Positions 63,889-64,000 of a stretch of DNA of 64,000 nt are shown in pieces (the stretch's first letter is position 1; each line of letters opens with the position of its first letter). Below the pieces are notes generated by a model that saw only the letters and a program-made list of their open reading frames with translations, ran no database searches and was not told the origin of the DNA. The stretch is taken from contig CM066035.1 in NCBI GenBank assembly GCA_033557465.1, positions 922,708,522-922,772,521 of the forward strand. The letters run 5' to 3'. The position numbers and the translations under genes are program-made. This stretch comes from Ichthyophis bannanicus (lineage: Eukaryota; Chordata; Amphibia; Gymnophiona; Ichthyophiidae).

Positions 63889-64000
63889 TCCCGCCGGGTA
63901 GGGAATCTCGACGCCTTTTGGTGTATGGCCTACCAAGGCTCCATGCTGCCATGCTTACCTGCTATATATAGGCATGTTCCTTCGTGACCTTGCAAAGGAG

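Larger units (their letters stand above)
56337..64000 (+). mobile_element. DIRS copy N, partial in window, split by copy O
   Basis: The left terminal repeat starts at 56337 (tctccaggagcaagcagg) with a CATATGGGTGACATCGGCAC box. Gag runs from 56692 to 57989, is interrupted by copy O and resumes at 63889 (cccgccgggtagg) in the block equal to PPGREARNLDALG of copy C, continuing to the window edge. RT, recombinase and right end lie beyond 64000. Confidence 0.85.
56692..64000 (+). pseudogene. DIRS Gag of copy N, split by copy O
   Basis: The ATG at 56692 starts MASGFKKCDTCSKNMSLTDT, followed by CLRCLGAAHNPELCSLC (CX2CX4HX4C plus CX2C). The frame 57304-57948 contains PVQKLWSPPEDTTFLEFVQN, QYEAPPRESLMVPVLPILAR and LLLSMWETPASI. 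A frame change follows near 57940, and copy O enters at 57990 after codons equal to ESAMRKQKSPK. After copy O the last 112 bases match the next gag block. Stops are present upstream, near 57088 and 57298. Confidence 0.8.

Noticed and set aside
1..64000. CRISPR arrays, bacterial operons, rRNA or plasmid origins
   Set aside because: None seen. Repeat types, an intron-exon boundary and vertebrate-type retroelements exclude a prokaryotic source.

Overview
The window reads as vertebrate nuclear DNA: very large intron-like stretches, one short exon with strong splice sites, and a dense, layered mass of transposable elements. The repeat mix points to an amphibian and most likely a caecilian: many DIRS-type tyrosine-recombinase retrotransposons, CR1 and L2 LINEs, Penelope-like elements with GIY-YIG domains, hAT MITEs and a CORE-SINE. 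That taxonomic call is inference from repeat types I recognise, not a search result. No bacterial, plasmid or viral gene is present.

The only host coding sequence I can support is an 88-nt exon at 45063-45150 (+ strand). Its translation resembles the deubiquitinase USP9X. I found no other exon of that gene, so the rest is treated as introns. The exon sits in a repeat-poor island of about 1.3 kb (44676-45935) between two DIRS elements.

Layout: 1-2885, truncated DIRS copy A (family 2). 2887-3378, CR1 fragment. 3379-17106, a nest: DIRS copy B is split by copy C (4936-16027), C is split inside its internal complementary region by copy D (10381-15708), and D is split by an AT-rich Penelope-like fragment (about 11656-13055). 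17107-17771, LINE ORF1 remnant. 18160-20605, CR1 split by an L2. 21236-27122, structurally complete DIRS copy E (family 2). 27260-30198, a hAT-type element carrying a Penelope fragment. 30270-32144, two Penelope 3' ends head to head. 32285-32478, a hAT MITE. 32490-35005, badly decayed DIRS copy G. 35190-37325, partial DIRS copy H. 37749-44675, DIRS copy I with SINE and CR1 insertions. 44676-45935, host intron and exon. 45936-51705, uninterrupted DIRS copy K. 52030-54670, an R4-like LINE split by an ORF1-only LINE. 54682-56309, a MITE split by CR1. 56337-64000, DIRS copy N split by copy O (57990-63888).

The DIRS elements share one plan: inverted terminal repeats, a Gag with a CCHC zinc knuckle, reverse transcriptase plus RNase H, a tyrosine recombinase, then an internal complementary region (ICR) that is the reverse complement of the joined right and left ends. 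All 11 DIRS copies point the same way as the host exon. None looks autonomous, because every reverse transcriptase frame is broken. Copy C, however, keeps a full-length recombinase frame with all recognisable catalytic residues. Boundaries are read by eye and are good to a few bases where motifs are sharp, and to tens of bases in decayed parts.
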